A stretch of 64,000 bases of DNA from Bolinopsis microptera (GCF_026151205.1 NC_087072.1:21170103-21234102); one strand, 5' to 3'. Positions 1-11,980 are shown, counted from the first letter of the stretch. Made by a program: numbers and translations. Notes: a model not told the origin generated them from the sequence alone.

Positions 1-492
1 GAAGCCCTAGTCATAGTATCCAATCATTGATTGGATCTTTAGTATAAATAACCCTGGCCCTCTTTTAATAGTCTACGTCTTTTGTGCTACGTTCAACGTT
101 TTAACGTAAAGAAAACGTAAAATTCCAGGGACTTCTCAGATCACTAGTTGGTAGTCAATACCGAGTTATCTCTCAAAAGCTTTAAGTGTCAAGTGCAGTG
201 TATCTTCAATCTTTTAGACTCTGCATCTTAAAATGAATGAAGTTGGATGAATACGAAGAGAGAAATTATATTTAACCACCGATCTCTACCGTAGCTTGCA
301 CCTGGAAGTTACTATTATTAATCATTGTTAAGTTTGATGAAATCTTCCCAACGTAAATTGAGTTATTGCATTTATATATACCGGAAGAATTGTGCAGCAA
401 ATATCAAATTCGTCGAGTTCTATTCAACACTTACCAGCTGCGAGTAAAAATGAAAGTCATAATGAGCTGAAGTTCACATATTATATCCGTCA

Positions 493-679
493 CGTAACAA
501 TCACTTTAAGTTATTACTAAATTACTTGAGCGATGTAAGACGCTAAGTCACGTACAACGTAACAATCACTTTAAGTTATTACTAAATTACTTGAGAGATA
601 TAAGACGCTAAGTCACGTACAACGTAACAATCACTTTAAGTTATTACTAAATTACTTGAGAGATATAAGACGCTAAGTC
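493..679. repeat. 65-bp tandem repeat, about 2.9 copies
   Basis: A 65-bp unit starting CGTAACAATCACTTTAAG begins at 493, 558 and 623 and is almost identical between copies; the third copy ends in GCTAAGTC near 679. It is a short minisatellite with no coding potential. Confidence 0.93.
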
Positions 680-1403
680 GAGGACTGATCTTTTACCGTT
701 CCCAACACCAAAACTGTTCGGATCGACTGCAAATTATTTGAATTACTGAATAGTAAGTAATATAATATTTATACTAGTGTTTAAGCGATACTAATACGTT
801 TAACAATGGATTAGAATTGATCGGATTCCTTTAAACTGACAAAGCAACACCCAGTAACACATTGGTTTTATTTGTAATAGGTTTGGAGTTTGGACGGAAA
901 ACGGTCGTGTTTAACTTTAAGAAACTTACAGAACTGAGAAGCTACTATGTGATGCAGGATCACTATTAACCTGAAGTAAGCGTTATTTAAAACTAAGGAT
1001 TATTTAATCAACTCCCAATCTAAAGTACTCTCGGATAAAATATAAATAAAAGAAAGGATAATTGTACTCATGCTTAATGAATTTGTAGTGAACTTTTAAA
1101 ACAACAAGATGTTCGACATATAATAATATATCGCTAGTTAATGATATGTGATATTTACAGGATCCGATAACCGAACATTTAACGACGACACCCCTCAATC
1201 ATCCCAAACATTTTCGAGGCTGTTTATCTGTTATCAGATTTAATGAAATAGTAGTTTTCAAGCGTGAAAACGTTAGATTGTGTGAAAGTGAAACTCACGG
1301 GTTTGAGGTTTATAAAATGTAAAATAAATATTTGCTGATTGGTTACAACTTACATAATGAGGTAATGTTGATTCAACATGATTTAGAAAAATAGCACCAC
1401 TGC

Positions 1404-1546
1404 AATAACAAGTTACCAGGTATGTAAATAACAAGTTACCATGTATGCAAATAACAAGTTACCAGGTATGCAAATAACAAGTTACCAGGTATGTAAATAA
1501 CAAGTTACCAGGTATGCAAATAACAAGTTACCAGGTATGTAAATAA
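1404..1546. repeat. 23-bp tandem repeat, about 6 copies
   Basis: The unit AATAACAAGTTACCAGGTATG plus two bases repeats every 23 bp with T/C and G/T variants. Its GTTACC core recurs in other arrays in this window (12.8, 50.6 and 62 kb). Confidence 0.93.
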
Positions 1547-2167
1547 GTAATAAAGTAGATGAGGCTAATTGTGGTCCGTGAGAATTTAAACCGAACCCCT
1601 CCCGTTAACTAGATCGTTGTTGGACAACTCTTAGAGGACCAGGAAATGTAAAAACCGCGGGGCGGGCAATTTTCCTAAAGACTCATATGTTACTGCAGTG
1701 TGGCGTGGTTTATAGTTATTTATCTCATACGAACAGGGCAGAAATACTGCCAGGTTAGTTTAGATGAAAGTTGGTTTTTGGTGAGCTTCTTTTGAGTGGG
1801 GATTAACACTAACAGTTCACGAACCGTCCCATTTTTATCAAGATAACCAGTTATTACAATAAATTACTTGTTAGATTAATTAACAATTGAATGAATAGAG
1901 CGAATATTCAGAACTACAGGGTGGACCTATCCGGGAGCAGCAATGGAACAGCGGTTAGGGCACGTGTCCTCCACGTGGTAATTTAACTGATGAAGGATAT
2001 GGTAATCAGTATGTAACGAGGTCGAGAGGAAGTAAACAATCAGTAAAAATACTAAGGAGCATGACGGCAGAGTACTAATCACCATTTCCCAGATTTCTGC
2101 AAGAATCACTTTTAGTTTTCCTTTTCACAGCTTTGTAACGCAAGTTATTGGTTTAAGTAGCGCAGGG

Positions 2168-5100
2168 ATGAAGGATGGAAGTGTGGTTTCAGATGGGATC
2201 AGCTCAACAAGAACCAGCAGTCTGCTATTCAGTGGATGTGAACCTATAACATTGTACCCAGAGGGTGACGAGAAGTACACGCTGTTCGCTTACCTGGATA
2301 GTCTGGCGGAGTGGTACGGGGCTGACAGGGAGACCTACGTCAACCTGCCTACTGAGTATAAGAAACTACGAGACAGGGTTACCTTGGATACCATGATCAT
2401 AAAGGATGAGTACGGGCAGACAGCTCTCCACATAGCCACTCAGTACTGTTCCGGTTTGTAGTTACTATACATAGAAGATACTTATTGTAAAACGTTTAGT
2501 TTAAGAATAGCAACATATAATATCCTAAGATTCTTTACGCATCCAAATCAGTGGCGTAACGAAGGGCCCCGCTGACCCCACTGTGCGGGGGCACCATCTT
2601 AGGGGGCGCCAAATAGTCGTTTTAATGTGGGACAATTTAGAAAAACTTAATTACGGTACTAGCAAAACTGCGCGTTTTGCTCTAGAAACACACTTTTTCA
2701 GAGATTTTACCAGCGTATCCTCTAAAATCATTTAATTTGTTCAATCTTAAGGAGGGGCGCCAAAAGGGGAGGAGGCATGGCACCAGCAGGGGGGCGCTTT
2801 TTCAGCGGGGGCGCCAACAGGCAACGTTACGCCACTGATCCGAATACCCGTCTACTGATTTTGTGATTTGTCAAACCCCCTCCTCCGACCAGTGGACGAT
2901 GTCTCCTTGTTCCTGGACATGGGTGCGGAAGTTAACGCAACCGACCACCACGGCTACACTGCTCTCTTTTACGCAGCTATAACCAACAACACAGTCACTG
3001 CACATACTCTCATCAGTCGTGGGGCGGATCTAACTGCGCGCGGTACCACGTGCAATAGAGGTGCACTTCACATTGCTGCAATGTACGGTAGTGACGACGT
3101 GCTCAGGCTCTTACTTGACAAGGTAAACGAGACTACTTTGTTGTGCGGCATTTTGCCTAAAAAGCTAAAAGTAACACGGTGCACATTTCTACGCTGGAGG
3201 CACTTTATCGGTGGGTGCCGTGTACAAATTAAAACAGTCTTTGATATAAAAATAATTTTGAGTAATGCAGTAACAGTTACACATCAAACAAGACAACGCA
3301 TTATTAGGTACACCTATTAGTATTTCTTGGACTGATCAAAACAGGATCCTTTTATATAGCCATTCTTCATTCCTGATATAAAATAACCGGCTTTCAAAAA
3401 TGTTTCAGGGTTTTCTTTTTCAGATTCCAAAATTTCAAATATCGAAATCGACGACATTGACTGTAAAGAAAATTAGAATTGGTCAAATAAAATATAACGA
3501 TATTTGAAAAAATCGAAATATTATTATTATATTATTATAAACCATATCTTATATATTTTATTGTGTTTGAAGTGTTCAAAGAGATATCTCAAATTTGGTA
3601 CATGGAAATTTGCCAACACCTTCTCAGATTATCAGTCTTATACTTATAGACTATAGCCATCTTAATAGTAATATTATCTGGAATATCTGGATAGACAGGT
3701 GCCTCAATACAGATCATTGGTACCTCAACTCTGTAAGTGTCTCAAAGACAAAATTACTTTTGCAGCACCACGAAAACGAAAGTACTTTTGAGTCACTGAC
3801 AGAGTTGACGTACCAATGATCTGTATTGAGGCACCTGTTTATCTCAAGATCCTACCATGCAATTTTCCAGATACAGTAGGATGGCCATAAAACTGATAAT
3901 CTGAAAAAATGTTGGCGAATTTCTACGATGTTCACAACTAAAGATATTTGACTAACAATTTGATTTCAGGTTTATATCAAATTAAAAGCCCTGATTAGGA
4001 TTCCGTTTCGTTCAGTTCAAGTAATCTAGGTGCACCCTAATAATACTTTGTCTTGTTTGTTGTGTAACTGTTACTCAGTAACTTGCTGCATTACTCATTG
4101 TTATATCAAGAACTTAAGTTCTAATTTTTACACAGTGCACGGCACCGATTGATAAACGATATAAAAATGGTAATTTAATTGATACAACTTTTAAACAATC
4201 CAGGGCTGCAAGATAGACGAGCAAGAGTCACTAGGCCTGACTCCCATAGCCCTAGCAGCGTACTACAGAAACTCTAAAACTACTGAGTATCTTCTGTCGG
4301 TCGGGGCTGACCCCTTTGTTGCAGACAAGTATGGAATTACAAGTGCCCTCCGGATGGCAAACACCATGCCCACTATGATACGCGATGTGTTCCAAACTCT
4401 CGTTTCAGAGGATCTTTACCAAGGTACAGTAAAACCCCGATTTACCTCGGAGTTTGGGGGAAAGGAAACATCCGCGGTAAATCTGGGTTTTGTTTGTTTA
4501 CATTATACATGTTAAGCCCTATTTGGGGGAAAGGAGATGGCCGCGGTATATCGGGGTTATACTGTAGCTATATTTAACTTTCAGTACCGACAGTTTAATA
4601 AGAAACTATTAGTATCATGTTTATAACTTATAAACACACTTTTTAACACTATTATTCGGCGCGATCTTATAAGATCCTATAAGATCGCGCCGAATCATAG
4701 TTTAAAAAGTAAGACTACATTTCACCAACTCAGTCCTCCTTACAGATAATATTAATACAATATCCCCATAAAACCTGAAAACCTCTCAGGGGTGCGGTGC
4801 TACAATCTTGACAAACTGCTGAACGTGAACGAAGACGTGCACAGCTCCCTCTACCACTTCCTGGTATGGAAAAGGAACATGGGAATAGTGGAGCATCCTG
4901 TCTTCAAACAGGTGGGGGACTACTTGAATCTCTAGTTAATTCAGATAATACTGACAAACTTTAGTGATGCCGAATTTTGAACCGACCAAGATCTTGTAGC
5001 TTAAGTGCAGTCGCCAATCTACAAACAATGTTTTATTGGATTTATAACTCGAAAAAATGAGTGCATATCCTGGGATAAAATCCTTGAATCGTTACATTCA

Positions 5101-6447
5101 TGTAGTCAATCAGTATAAGAATTTCAAAAAATCTCTGTTAAATTCCATGCAATCCCTGTTTTCCCCCACCAGTTGACGGACGCTAAGTGGCAGCAGTACG
5201 GGGCAGGGCCCGCTAAAAGAGATTTCTTCTTCCTGGGAGTGTATCAGATGGTGTGGCTAGGAGTGTACATGTTAGGCAGCCTCCCTGTCCAGGGTTCCCT
5301 CTCTGGTCCTCATTACTCCCATAGTACTGTGTACGTAGTGGGCATCCTCATGGTCCTATACAGACTCAGAACTAACTTTTCAGCTCTGTACAGGAGATAC
5401 ACGTATTGTGTGTTTGTTAGAAGACTCGTCGCTGTCACCGAACTGTACGAACAGAATGTAGTTCATCCAAAAGGACAACATCTGATCGATAAGAACATAG
5501 ATAAGTCTGATCCGATTAGTTTTGTCAATGATTTGAAGAGAGCTCCAACCTTGATAATAGATTTCCTGATAGACTTCTGTTTGCTCCTTTACGTCCCGCT
5601 AAAGATATGTTCCTTTTTCTACCCCCAGCTATCCAGAATAGAGAACGTATGCGGAGCCTGTGTAATTATGATACTGTGGGTGAACGGTTTCTATAAACTC
5701 CAGATCACTACAAAAATAGGACCCTTCGTTGTGTTCGTGAAGTACGCTCAGTCTGACCTCAAGAAGGTGAGTATGATGTTTTTAGCACTGTTTGCTCCGG
5801 CTTTCCTTGTCTTCTACAAGACAATCTACGTGAAGGGTGGACACGATCAAATAGCCATGACAGAGTCTGGTGACAGAGAGAGAAGAGCTGCTAAACCAGG
5901 GGGAGGAACCGGGGGAGTGGAAATAGAAGTACAAGATCTGGAGGGTATTAATATCCTCACTACCTTCTTCAGAGTGTTGAGAATGGTTCTGGGAGACTAC
6001 GACTATGATGATGGTATCATCCGATCTAACCAAGTTTTAATAAGGCCAATATGGTGGATGGTTATCTCCCTGGTGTGGGTGGTTGTTTCAAGTGTCCTAG
6101 TCCTCAATCTCTTGATAGCGCTCATGACTGACAGCTACCAGAGGATCTTTGAGACGGCGGAGCTGGTGGCTAGGATACAGAGAGCTCAGTTTATTTGTGA
6201 CGAGGAAAAAGGAATGTTAAAAGGAACGCTAAGAAATTTGACAAAAACTTTAGCAACCGATCAGCCATTGAAAGAATTCTTCGACCCTGTTTGTGATAGA
6301 GATAGGGTTAGTGTGGTGGAGGAACGGATCAAGGGTCTTAATGGCCGCCTCTCTAAGCTGGAGGGGTTGGTTGAAGATAGACTTTCTTCTTTCTTGATGA
6401 CGAAACTTAGCTTTATCGAGGAAGCGCTCACTGTTTATAATCGCTAA
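2168..6447 (+). CDS. TRPA-like ankyrin-repeat cation channel, paralogue 1 (5 exons)
   Basis: Predicted exons are 2168-2453, 2893-3122, 4204-4423, 4790-4911 and 5173-6447. All have GT..AG borders and matching phases (1, 0, 1, 0) and give 710 aa. The N-terminal half has about four ankyrin repeats (motifs such as GQTALHIA, GYTALFYAA, GALHIAAMYG, GLTPIALAAYY). Exon 5 encodes six membrane segments (S1 about residue 304, S6 about 578-603), an S4-S5 stretch KIGPFVVFVKY, a pore helix and filter FFRVLRMVLGDYDYDD, an S6 ending in LNLLIALMTDSY and a C-terminal coiled-coil-like tail. These are TRP family hallmarks, with TRPA/TRPV closest by eye. Most TRPA proteins exceed 1000 aa with many more ankyrin repeats, so this is a short form. 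A Gly-rich S5-pore linker carries RERRAA (about residues 521-526). The expected role is a plasma-membrane non-selective cation channel for sensory signalling; ligand and stimulus are unknown. The gene is followed by a tandem paralogue at 8229. The start ATG is inferred from alignment to that paralogue; a 5' exon cannot be excluded. Confidence 0.85.
2541..2845. mobile_element. hAT-type MITE in intron 1 of TRP paralogue 1
   Basis: A 289-bp element (2549-2837) is bounded by perfect 13-bp terminal inverted repeats CAGTGGCGTAACG / CGTTACGCCACTG. It is flanked by an 8-bp target duplication with one mismatch (ATCCAAAT at 2541-2548, ATCCGAAT at 2838-2845). CAGTG termini and 8-bp duplications are typical of hAT transposons. 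It has no ORF, so it is non-autonomous. The interior is GC-rich with repeated GGGGGCGCC blocks. The paralogous gene lacks both this intron and the element. Confidence 0.9.
3199..4165. mobile_element. Roughly 1-kb imperfect inverted repeat (foldback element) filling intron 2
   Basis: Sequence near 3199-3330 reappears inverted near 4019-4165 (for example GTAACAGTTACACATCAAAC at 3268 against GTTTGTTGTGTAACTGTTAC on the right). Sequence at 3600-3740 is inverted at 3796-3925 (GGTGCCTCAATACAGATCAT against ATGATCTGTATTGAGGCACC). The arms are colinear, with small insertions, around a centre near 3765. It is non-coding; the ORF over 3595-3819 is incidental. A foldback or long-TIR MITE is the likely origin. 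Its exact ends and target duplication were not resolved. Confidence 0.85.
4425..4566. mobile_element. pogo/Tigger-like MITE at the exon 3 splice donor
   Basis: The 138-bp element 4427-4564 starts CAGTAAAACCCCGATTTACC and ends with the inverse (GGTATATCGGGGTTATACTG). It is flanked by TA at 4425-4426 and 4565-4566. TA duplication with CAGT termini fits the Tc1/mariner group, pogo/Tigger type. The left TA lies inside the donor of exon 3 (G|GTACAG), so the element abuts the exon. A longer relative lies at 51790-52239. Confidence 0.85.
4638..4710. repeat. 34-bp-arm hairpin in intron 3
   Basis: Near-perfect inverted arms 4638-4671 and 4678-4710 (core ATTCGGCGCGATCTTATA) flank a 6-bp loop. It is probably a very small palindromic MITE. 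Arm mismatches are confined to the outer third. Confidence 0.9.
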
Positions 6448-6573
6448 TGGGGCTTAATCGGGGTTAATGGCCGCCTTTCTAAGCTGGAGAGGTTGGTTGA
6501 AGATAGACTTTTTCTTTCTTGATGACGAAACTTAGCTTTATCGAGGAAGCGCTCACTGTTTATAATCGCTAAT
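6338..6573 (+). repeat. Tandem duplication of the last coding segment of TRP paralogue 1
   Basis: Bases 6338-6449 (from TTAATGGCCGCC through the stop codon) recur 126 bp downstream at 6464-6573 with a few substitutions and a 1-base deletion. The second copy lies after the stop codon in the 3' UTR and is not translated. It would lengthen the 3' UTR or offer an alternative terminal segment if splicing changed. Confidence 0.92.
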
Positions 6574-8228
6574 TTGAGTCTGATGTCTCTCTCTGCGCTT
6601 GTCAGTTAGTCCTCCAGCCATTATCATTTTAACAGTTGTGGGTTTCTCTGATATTATACAAGCTGACACACTGATTTTAAACTATTGCAAAAAGTATACC
6701 GAGCAGAGAAACCGTAAACTGGCTGTAAACATTTTAAACGTTCACTTTATATAATCTGAAGCTACAAGTACAACATGTTGATTTCTTTTCAAACGTTTTA
6801 ATGACTTTTTTACCAAACTTACATCAACACTTTGCTAATTGTTTAAAGTGTGCTTTCAGCGAAAAGATTCCACTTTGGATTTGTTGGTGTGCATGCATGG
6901 AAGATGGCTTGGTAATTGAAACATGTGTCATGCTTTTTGCATACAGAGTTTTCAAAACATTGATATTATATTGGATAGTGTATAATTTTTGCTTCTACCT
7001 TAGATCTAATGTCCTTATTAATATTATATTAGATTTTCTAGTCTATAACCATTCATTTCTCGGATTGTGTTCAATTATTTCCGATGATAAAGCTGATTTT
7101 CATCTTTCAATGCTTATGGCCAACAAGGCAATCAAACTCCTCCCCCCGCCCCCCCCCCCCCCCCCCCCCCCCCCCATTTCTCCTGTTCAAAGTTTAAACA
7201 CCGCCGCAACCAAACAAATAAGCCTTTTCTAAGACGCCTGGCACATTTACGCTCAGCCTAGGGCTCTATTTCTTTTAGACGTCAAAATAAATAATTATCT
7301 GGATTAACTTACCTAATATTTTCTCGCCCTAGTAAAACAGAATATGTGATGTTTAGGCAGTATTTCATGCGAATTCCAGATTTCCGGTTTTTTTTAAAAC
7401 CTACAGACCAAATATTTAATGTTGCTGACGTGACTTCTTGGCCTATTAGGGTTTCTAGTCCTTTACCAGTCTTGCAAGGGTTTTATTTTTCATAACGCTA
7501 CTAATATTTTGGATGCAGGTGTGAGGACAACTAATGGCGATAATTTTATGTTTGGTATGGTATATGTTCCGGTATGGTTGCTGCCTTTCTAGACATATTT
7601 ATTTTCACGTATTTATTTTGACCCAAGTTGTGCACGATATTTTGATATTTCTATTTGATCGAACGTATACCTAACAACCCAAAATTTACAGATGATTTAA
7701 ACTCAATTTTAACCTTGCGCTTAGTTCTGTTTGTACAGTAAACTGTTGAAACTTAAATTAATGATCGATCATAGCCTTGACTAGTGATAGCATTACGAAA
7801 ACTAGCCGCACAGTTAAAATGTGGTAGTTTAGTAGACTGTTGTTTGTCCATTCCTAGCTTCAGGAAATACAGGAGCTCAGCATCTACTTCACTACCTATG
7901 AGTTACAAACAGCTTACAATTTTTTGGGCACATATTTTGTTTGGTATTTATGTATTTTTTTCGGTGTCTCCCGAGAAATTCTGACAAGTTAATAAAGTGG
8001 TGGATGACTGATGTAATTAAGATAATTGCAGCAAGTAATTTGACAGACCTGGTTGTGCACAAGAAGATGTATGGGCGTAACACAGATTATTAGCAGGTGT
8101 ATTGTATTGGTCAGACAAATGTGCTTTCCGGGATCAGGATGTCTTACAATGCAGTAATTCACCTCACCAGTGTGCACCATTAGCAAGCTGCAACCTTTGT
8201 GTACGTTCTCTCGGCTCACAAGCAAATC
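6574..8228. other. Intergenic between the TRP paralogues
   Basis: This should hold the 3' UTR of the first gene and the promoter of the second. No exon was supported. The longest ORF (6801-7232) owes its proline run to a poly-C tract and looks spurious. No TATA box was confidently placed upstream of 8229. Confidence 0.5.
7142..7175. repeat. Poly-C tract
   Basis: A run of 33 C interrupted by one G at 7148. The length may be inaccurate because homopolymers sequence poorly. Confidence 0.97.
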
Positions 8229-10623
8229 ATGGACACTCGACGTCGTATGTCCATGAAGAAGGTGATTCCTAGATCTATCACTAACTTTAACCAGAAGGAC
8301 CCAAGATACGCCCTCTTCGCGTACTTTCTTAAGCTAGCCAACAGGTGTGGAGCAAACAAGTTCAACAACAAGATTCTGGAGACAGACCAGGACGAGCTGT
8401 ACGCTCTGACATGCAAGATAAAACCAGAAGACATCAAGATAAAGGACTTCAACCACCAGACTATCCTCCACCTAGCTGCTCAGTACTGCCGAGGGGAGGA
8501 TATCTCAATGTTAACCGAGGTCAAGTTTAAAGGACACGTGGAGATTGACGCTGAGGATGAGCTGGGTTATACGCCCCTCATGTACGCGGCTATGGCTAAC
8601 AATGTGGACACGGCGGAGGTGTTGGTGGAGAAGGAGTGTAATCTGAACACTACTGTAGGGGAGAGTGAGAGGAGTGTTCTGCACGTGGCTGCTATGTTCG
8701 GCTGCAAGGAGATGACAAGATTCTTACTACAAAAGGTAGAATAAAAACACCTCGGTGTGCACACTGCACAGTGCACACACGCAATTTGCATTGCTTTTAA
8801 AACTTGAAATTCATAACAGACGTTTTTGAGTAATGAGTATTAACTTGATATTATTTGCCCCAGAAGTGCGATATAGACTGCCAGGACAGATTGGGACTAA
8901 CCCCAGTAGCTCTGGCGGCATACTACCGGCACTCCAACGTTACTTCCTACCTGGTGGCATTAGGAGCCAACGCTTTTGTAGTGGACAGTGCGGGTATAAG
9001 TTCCGCTATCAGGATTGCGTACAGTATGCCTGTTGTTATACGAGACGTGTTCGATAAACTCTGTACTGAGGAACTTCTCAAGGGTATCTCATAATTCTGG
9101 TTTTAACTGTACAATGATATTATCTGTTTTATCTAACTCCAATGTGAGACTTTCTCGCGACTTAATATAATATTATTTGATGATTAACAAACTTCCTTTC
9201 AGGCGAGAGGCACTACAATTTAGAGGATATACTGGCTACTGAAGCGGACATCAAGACCTCTCTATTCCAATTCCTGGTTTGGCAAGGCAATCTAGGGATC
9301 GTAGAGCACCCTGTATTTAAGCACCTAACAGAAGCCAAGTGGGTGTTGTACGGAGAGAAACCTACCAAGAAAATGTTCGGATGTCTAGCCATCGTATCCA
9401 TTATCTGGACAGTTCTGTACATGATAACAGAGACATTAACCACACAGGAGATGAGGTACATCCACTATATCCATCTAGCTGTATACGTAGCAGCGCTGGT
9501 GTGTTACTTGCTCCGTCTCAGAGTTAATACCATGCTGATGAGAAGGAGGCATACCTTCTTGATGCATATTCGTAAGGTTATGACTAATATGGACAAGAGT
9601 GAGGCCTCTATCATGCATTCCAAAGGACAACATCTGATGCGTGCGGCCAGGGAGGCAGGCACGACCGAGAAGTTGACCTTCATTAATGACATTAAAAAAG
9701 CACCCTCTTTGATTACTGATCTCATCATAGACCACATTCTTCTAATTTATCTCATAATCAAGGTGCTATCCAACTTCAATAGCGTTGTTGCTAGCATCGA
9801 GAATATTTTCGGAGCTATAGCCATCATCTGCCTCTGGACAAACACCTTTCTCAAGCTGCAGATCACCAAGAAGATCGGCCCCTTCGTTATCTTCATGAAG
9901 TACGTGCCCTCGGACATGTGGACAGTCTGCACCATGTTCATCACCCTCTTTATGCCTGCTCTCATCGTGTTCTACAAAACCATATTCACCAAGGACGGCA
10001 CTAAAGCTCCAATAGAAGAGCTGGAGGAACTAGATGGTAGGGAGAGGAGGGCCGCTGCTAAAGGGGGGAGTGGAGGAGGAGGTGATACTTTCACCGAACT
10101 GGATTTTATCGGCACTTTCTTCGCCGTACTGAGGATGGTGCTAGCTGATTACGAGTATGAAGACGGCATGTCCAGGTCAGTACCACCAGCTTGGTGGATG
10201 ATAATATCTTTGGTATGGATTGTAGTTAGCAGTATCGTGGTCCTCAACCTGATGATTGCTATCATGGCAGACAGTTATACCCGAATCTACGAGAGATCTG
10301 AGATAACGTCCCGAGTACGGAGAGCGGAGACAATAGCTGATCTGGAGAAAAGGATGGGGTCGGAGGAACTGACTCAAGCTATTGAGGATATCAAGGCGAT
10401 CTCCCCGATAAGGATATTGTTTGATCCAGTGTGTGACAGAGATAAGATGGAAATTGTGGATGCTAAAGTTAAAGTTCTTTACAAGAAGATGACCAGATTG
10501 GAGCAGACCGTTAACAACAAGCTCTTCATCAACCTCAAGCGCAGACTCGACTTTATCGAGACCAAGGTTAATATTCAGAGTTTCAAGCCGACAACAGCTG
10601 CCCCTTTCTTCAGATACAGCTAG
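8229..10623 (+). CDS. TRPA-like ankyrin-repeat cation channel, paralogue 2 (3 exons)
   Basis: Predicted exons are 8229-8735, 8864-9083 and 9203-10623 with GT..AG borders and phases 0 and 1, giving 715 aa. The ATG at 8229 is the first in frame. The protein aligns with paralogue 1 throughout. It has about four ankyrin repeats (LGYTPLMYAAMANN, SVLHVAAMFG, LGLTPVALAAYYR), then six membrane segments, KIGPFVIFMKY before S5, a pore region FFAVLRMVLADYEYED, S6 ending LNLMIAIMADSY, and a coiled-coil-like tail. The two introns match introns 2 and 3 of paralogue 1 in position and phase, and the middle exon is exactly 220 bp in both. The introns equivalent to 1 and 4 are absent. A Gly-rich S5-pore linker again holds GRERRAAAKGG. 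The filter reads ADY where paralogue 1 has GDY. Poly(A) signals follow about 90 bp after the stop. The likely role is a cation channel, possibly assembling with paralogue 1 (inference). Confidence 0.87.
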
Positions 10624-10709
10624 ATGGAGAGGAACCGGAGATTCTGTTAGTTGCCATAGTTACAAGAAATTCTGTTAGTGTTACTGTTACCATGAATTAT
10701 GCTTAAGTT

Positions 10710-10719
10710 AATAAATAAA
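10710..10719 (+). promoter_or_regulatory. Polyadenylation signal for TRP paralogue 2
   Basis: Two overlapping AATAAA hexamers (AATAAATAAA) lie 87 bp after the stop codon, a normal position for a metazoan cleavage and polyadenylation signal. Confidence 0.7.
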
Positions 10720-10767
10720 AGTTGTGATGAGGACGTTGTGAAGTCTACAAGGAAAGGACGCAGTGAT

Positions 10768-11213
10768 ATATTCATAGTTGTTAAGTTCGTCGAAGAAATG
10801 CGAAAAGTTCGTCCAGTTCGGCACCTTTTAAAAATTCGTGAAAATTCGTGAAAATTCGTTGCGTAAATTTTCTTGGCATATGTTTTGATTTTATAATGAA
10901 TGGCTTAGGTGCGATCACTATTACACTTGTAAACAAATGATACAGTTAGATAGTTATACATACTTGTATTGAAAAAAAAAAACTAAATCAACAACAGATC
11001 ATGACTGATGACTAGTACTTCAATATAAACAGAGCTGGTTCACAGATTACAATTAAGCATCAATTATAGCAACAGCTCGCAACTTATCATTGTTATCTAA
11101 ATAATCTATAGCATATGTGATAAAGTTCGGTTAAAGTTCGTCTATTTCGTTAAAAAATTCGTCCAGTTCGGCACCTTTTTAAAGTTCGTCCAGGACGTCC
11201 GTAACAACTATGG
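10768..11213. mobile_element. Possible non-autonomous element with inverted ends
   Basis: CATAGTTGTTAAGTTCG at the left is mirrored by CGTAACAACTATG on the right. Inside, the motif GTCCAGTTCGGCACCTTTT occurs in direct orientation near 10813 and 11163 together with many AAATTCGT / AAAGTTCGT words. There is no ORF. The ends and target duplication are not certain. Confidence 0.4.
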
Positions 11214-11800
11214 ATATATTTGATATATTCATGTAGCATGTATGTTAATCTGTTTGTGTGTCCCTGTGTAACAATGTATCTCTAGTTGATATGTTTCAGG
11301 AGGCCCTGAAATGAGCCATATTATCGAGAATTTTGTGACAATTCTGTATAGAAATGTCTTTTTCTTTGTTACTACCATGTTACACGCAGCTCATGTGGTG
11401 GGATTGCAGCAGAAGTATCTACAATTTTATTTACAGTGACGTATACCTGTAGTGCACTACGAGTGATAGAATTTCATCGCGATAATAATATGTTGTACAA
11501 ATTTACCGCCACCAGTGAACTGCTCGCATTATTTTATTTAAAACTAGTGAACGCTAAACAGCTCCCTTATTTACCTCATCATAACCTGTATGGAAATTAC
11601 TGGTGACAAACCGATACAATTAATTAATCCGCTCCAATGCGGTGAGGGAAAGTACATAGGTACCATGTCTTTCCCCCAACTCTTCACACCAATCTTGACG
11701 TTTTGGCACGAGTTCCCTCCCGCTGGCCCGACTCAGGAAGACATTATTTATAATTCAGCTCGTGTCATGACTTGCTGATGTCTAAATTTGACACGTTACC

Positions 11801-11980
<180 letters not shown>

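Larger units (their letters stand above)
1..2167. other. Intergenic, upstream of the first TRP-like gene
   Basis: No coding segment was recognised here on either strand; the short ORFs have no family features. Apart from the two tandem arrays listed separately (65-bp and 23-bp units) it is unique-looking AT-rich DNA. The last few hundred bases should contain the promoter of the TRP-like gene starting at 2168, but no clear TATA box or initiator was identified. Confidence 0.5.

Noticed and set aside
6801-7232. 143-codon ORF with a proline run
   Set aside because: The proline run is the poly-C tract; no motif, no splice context, noncoding composition.
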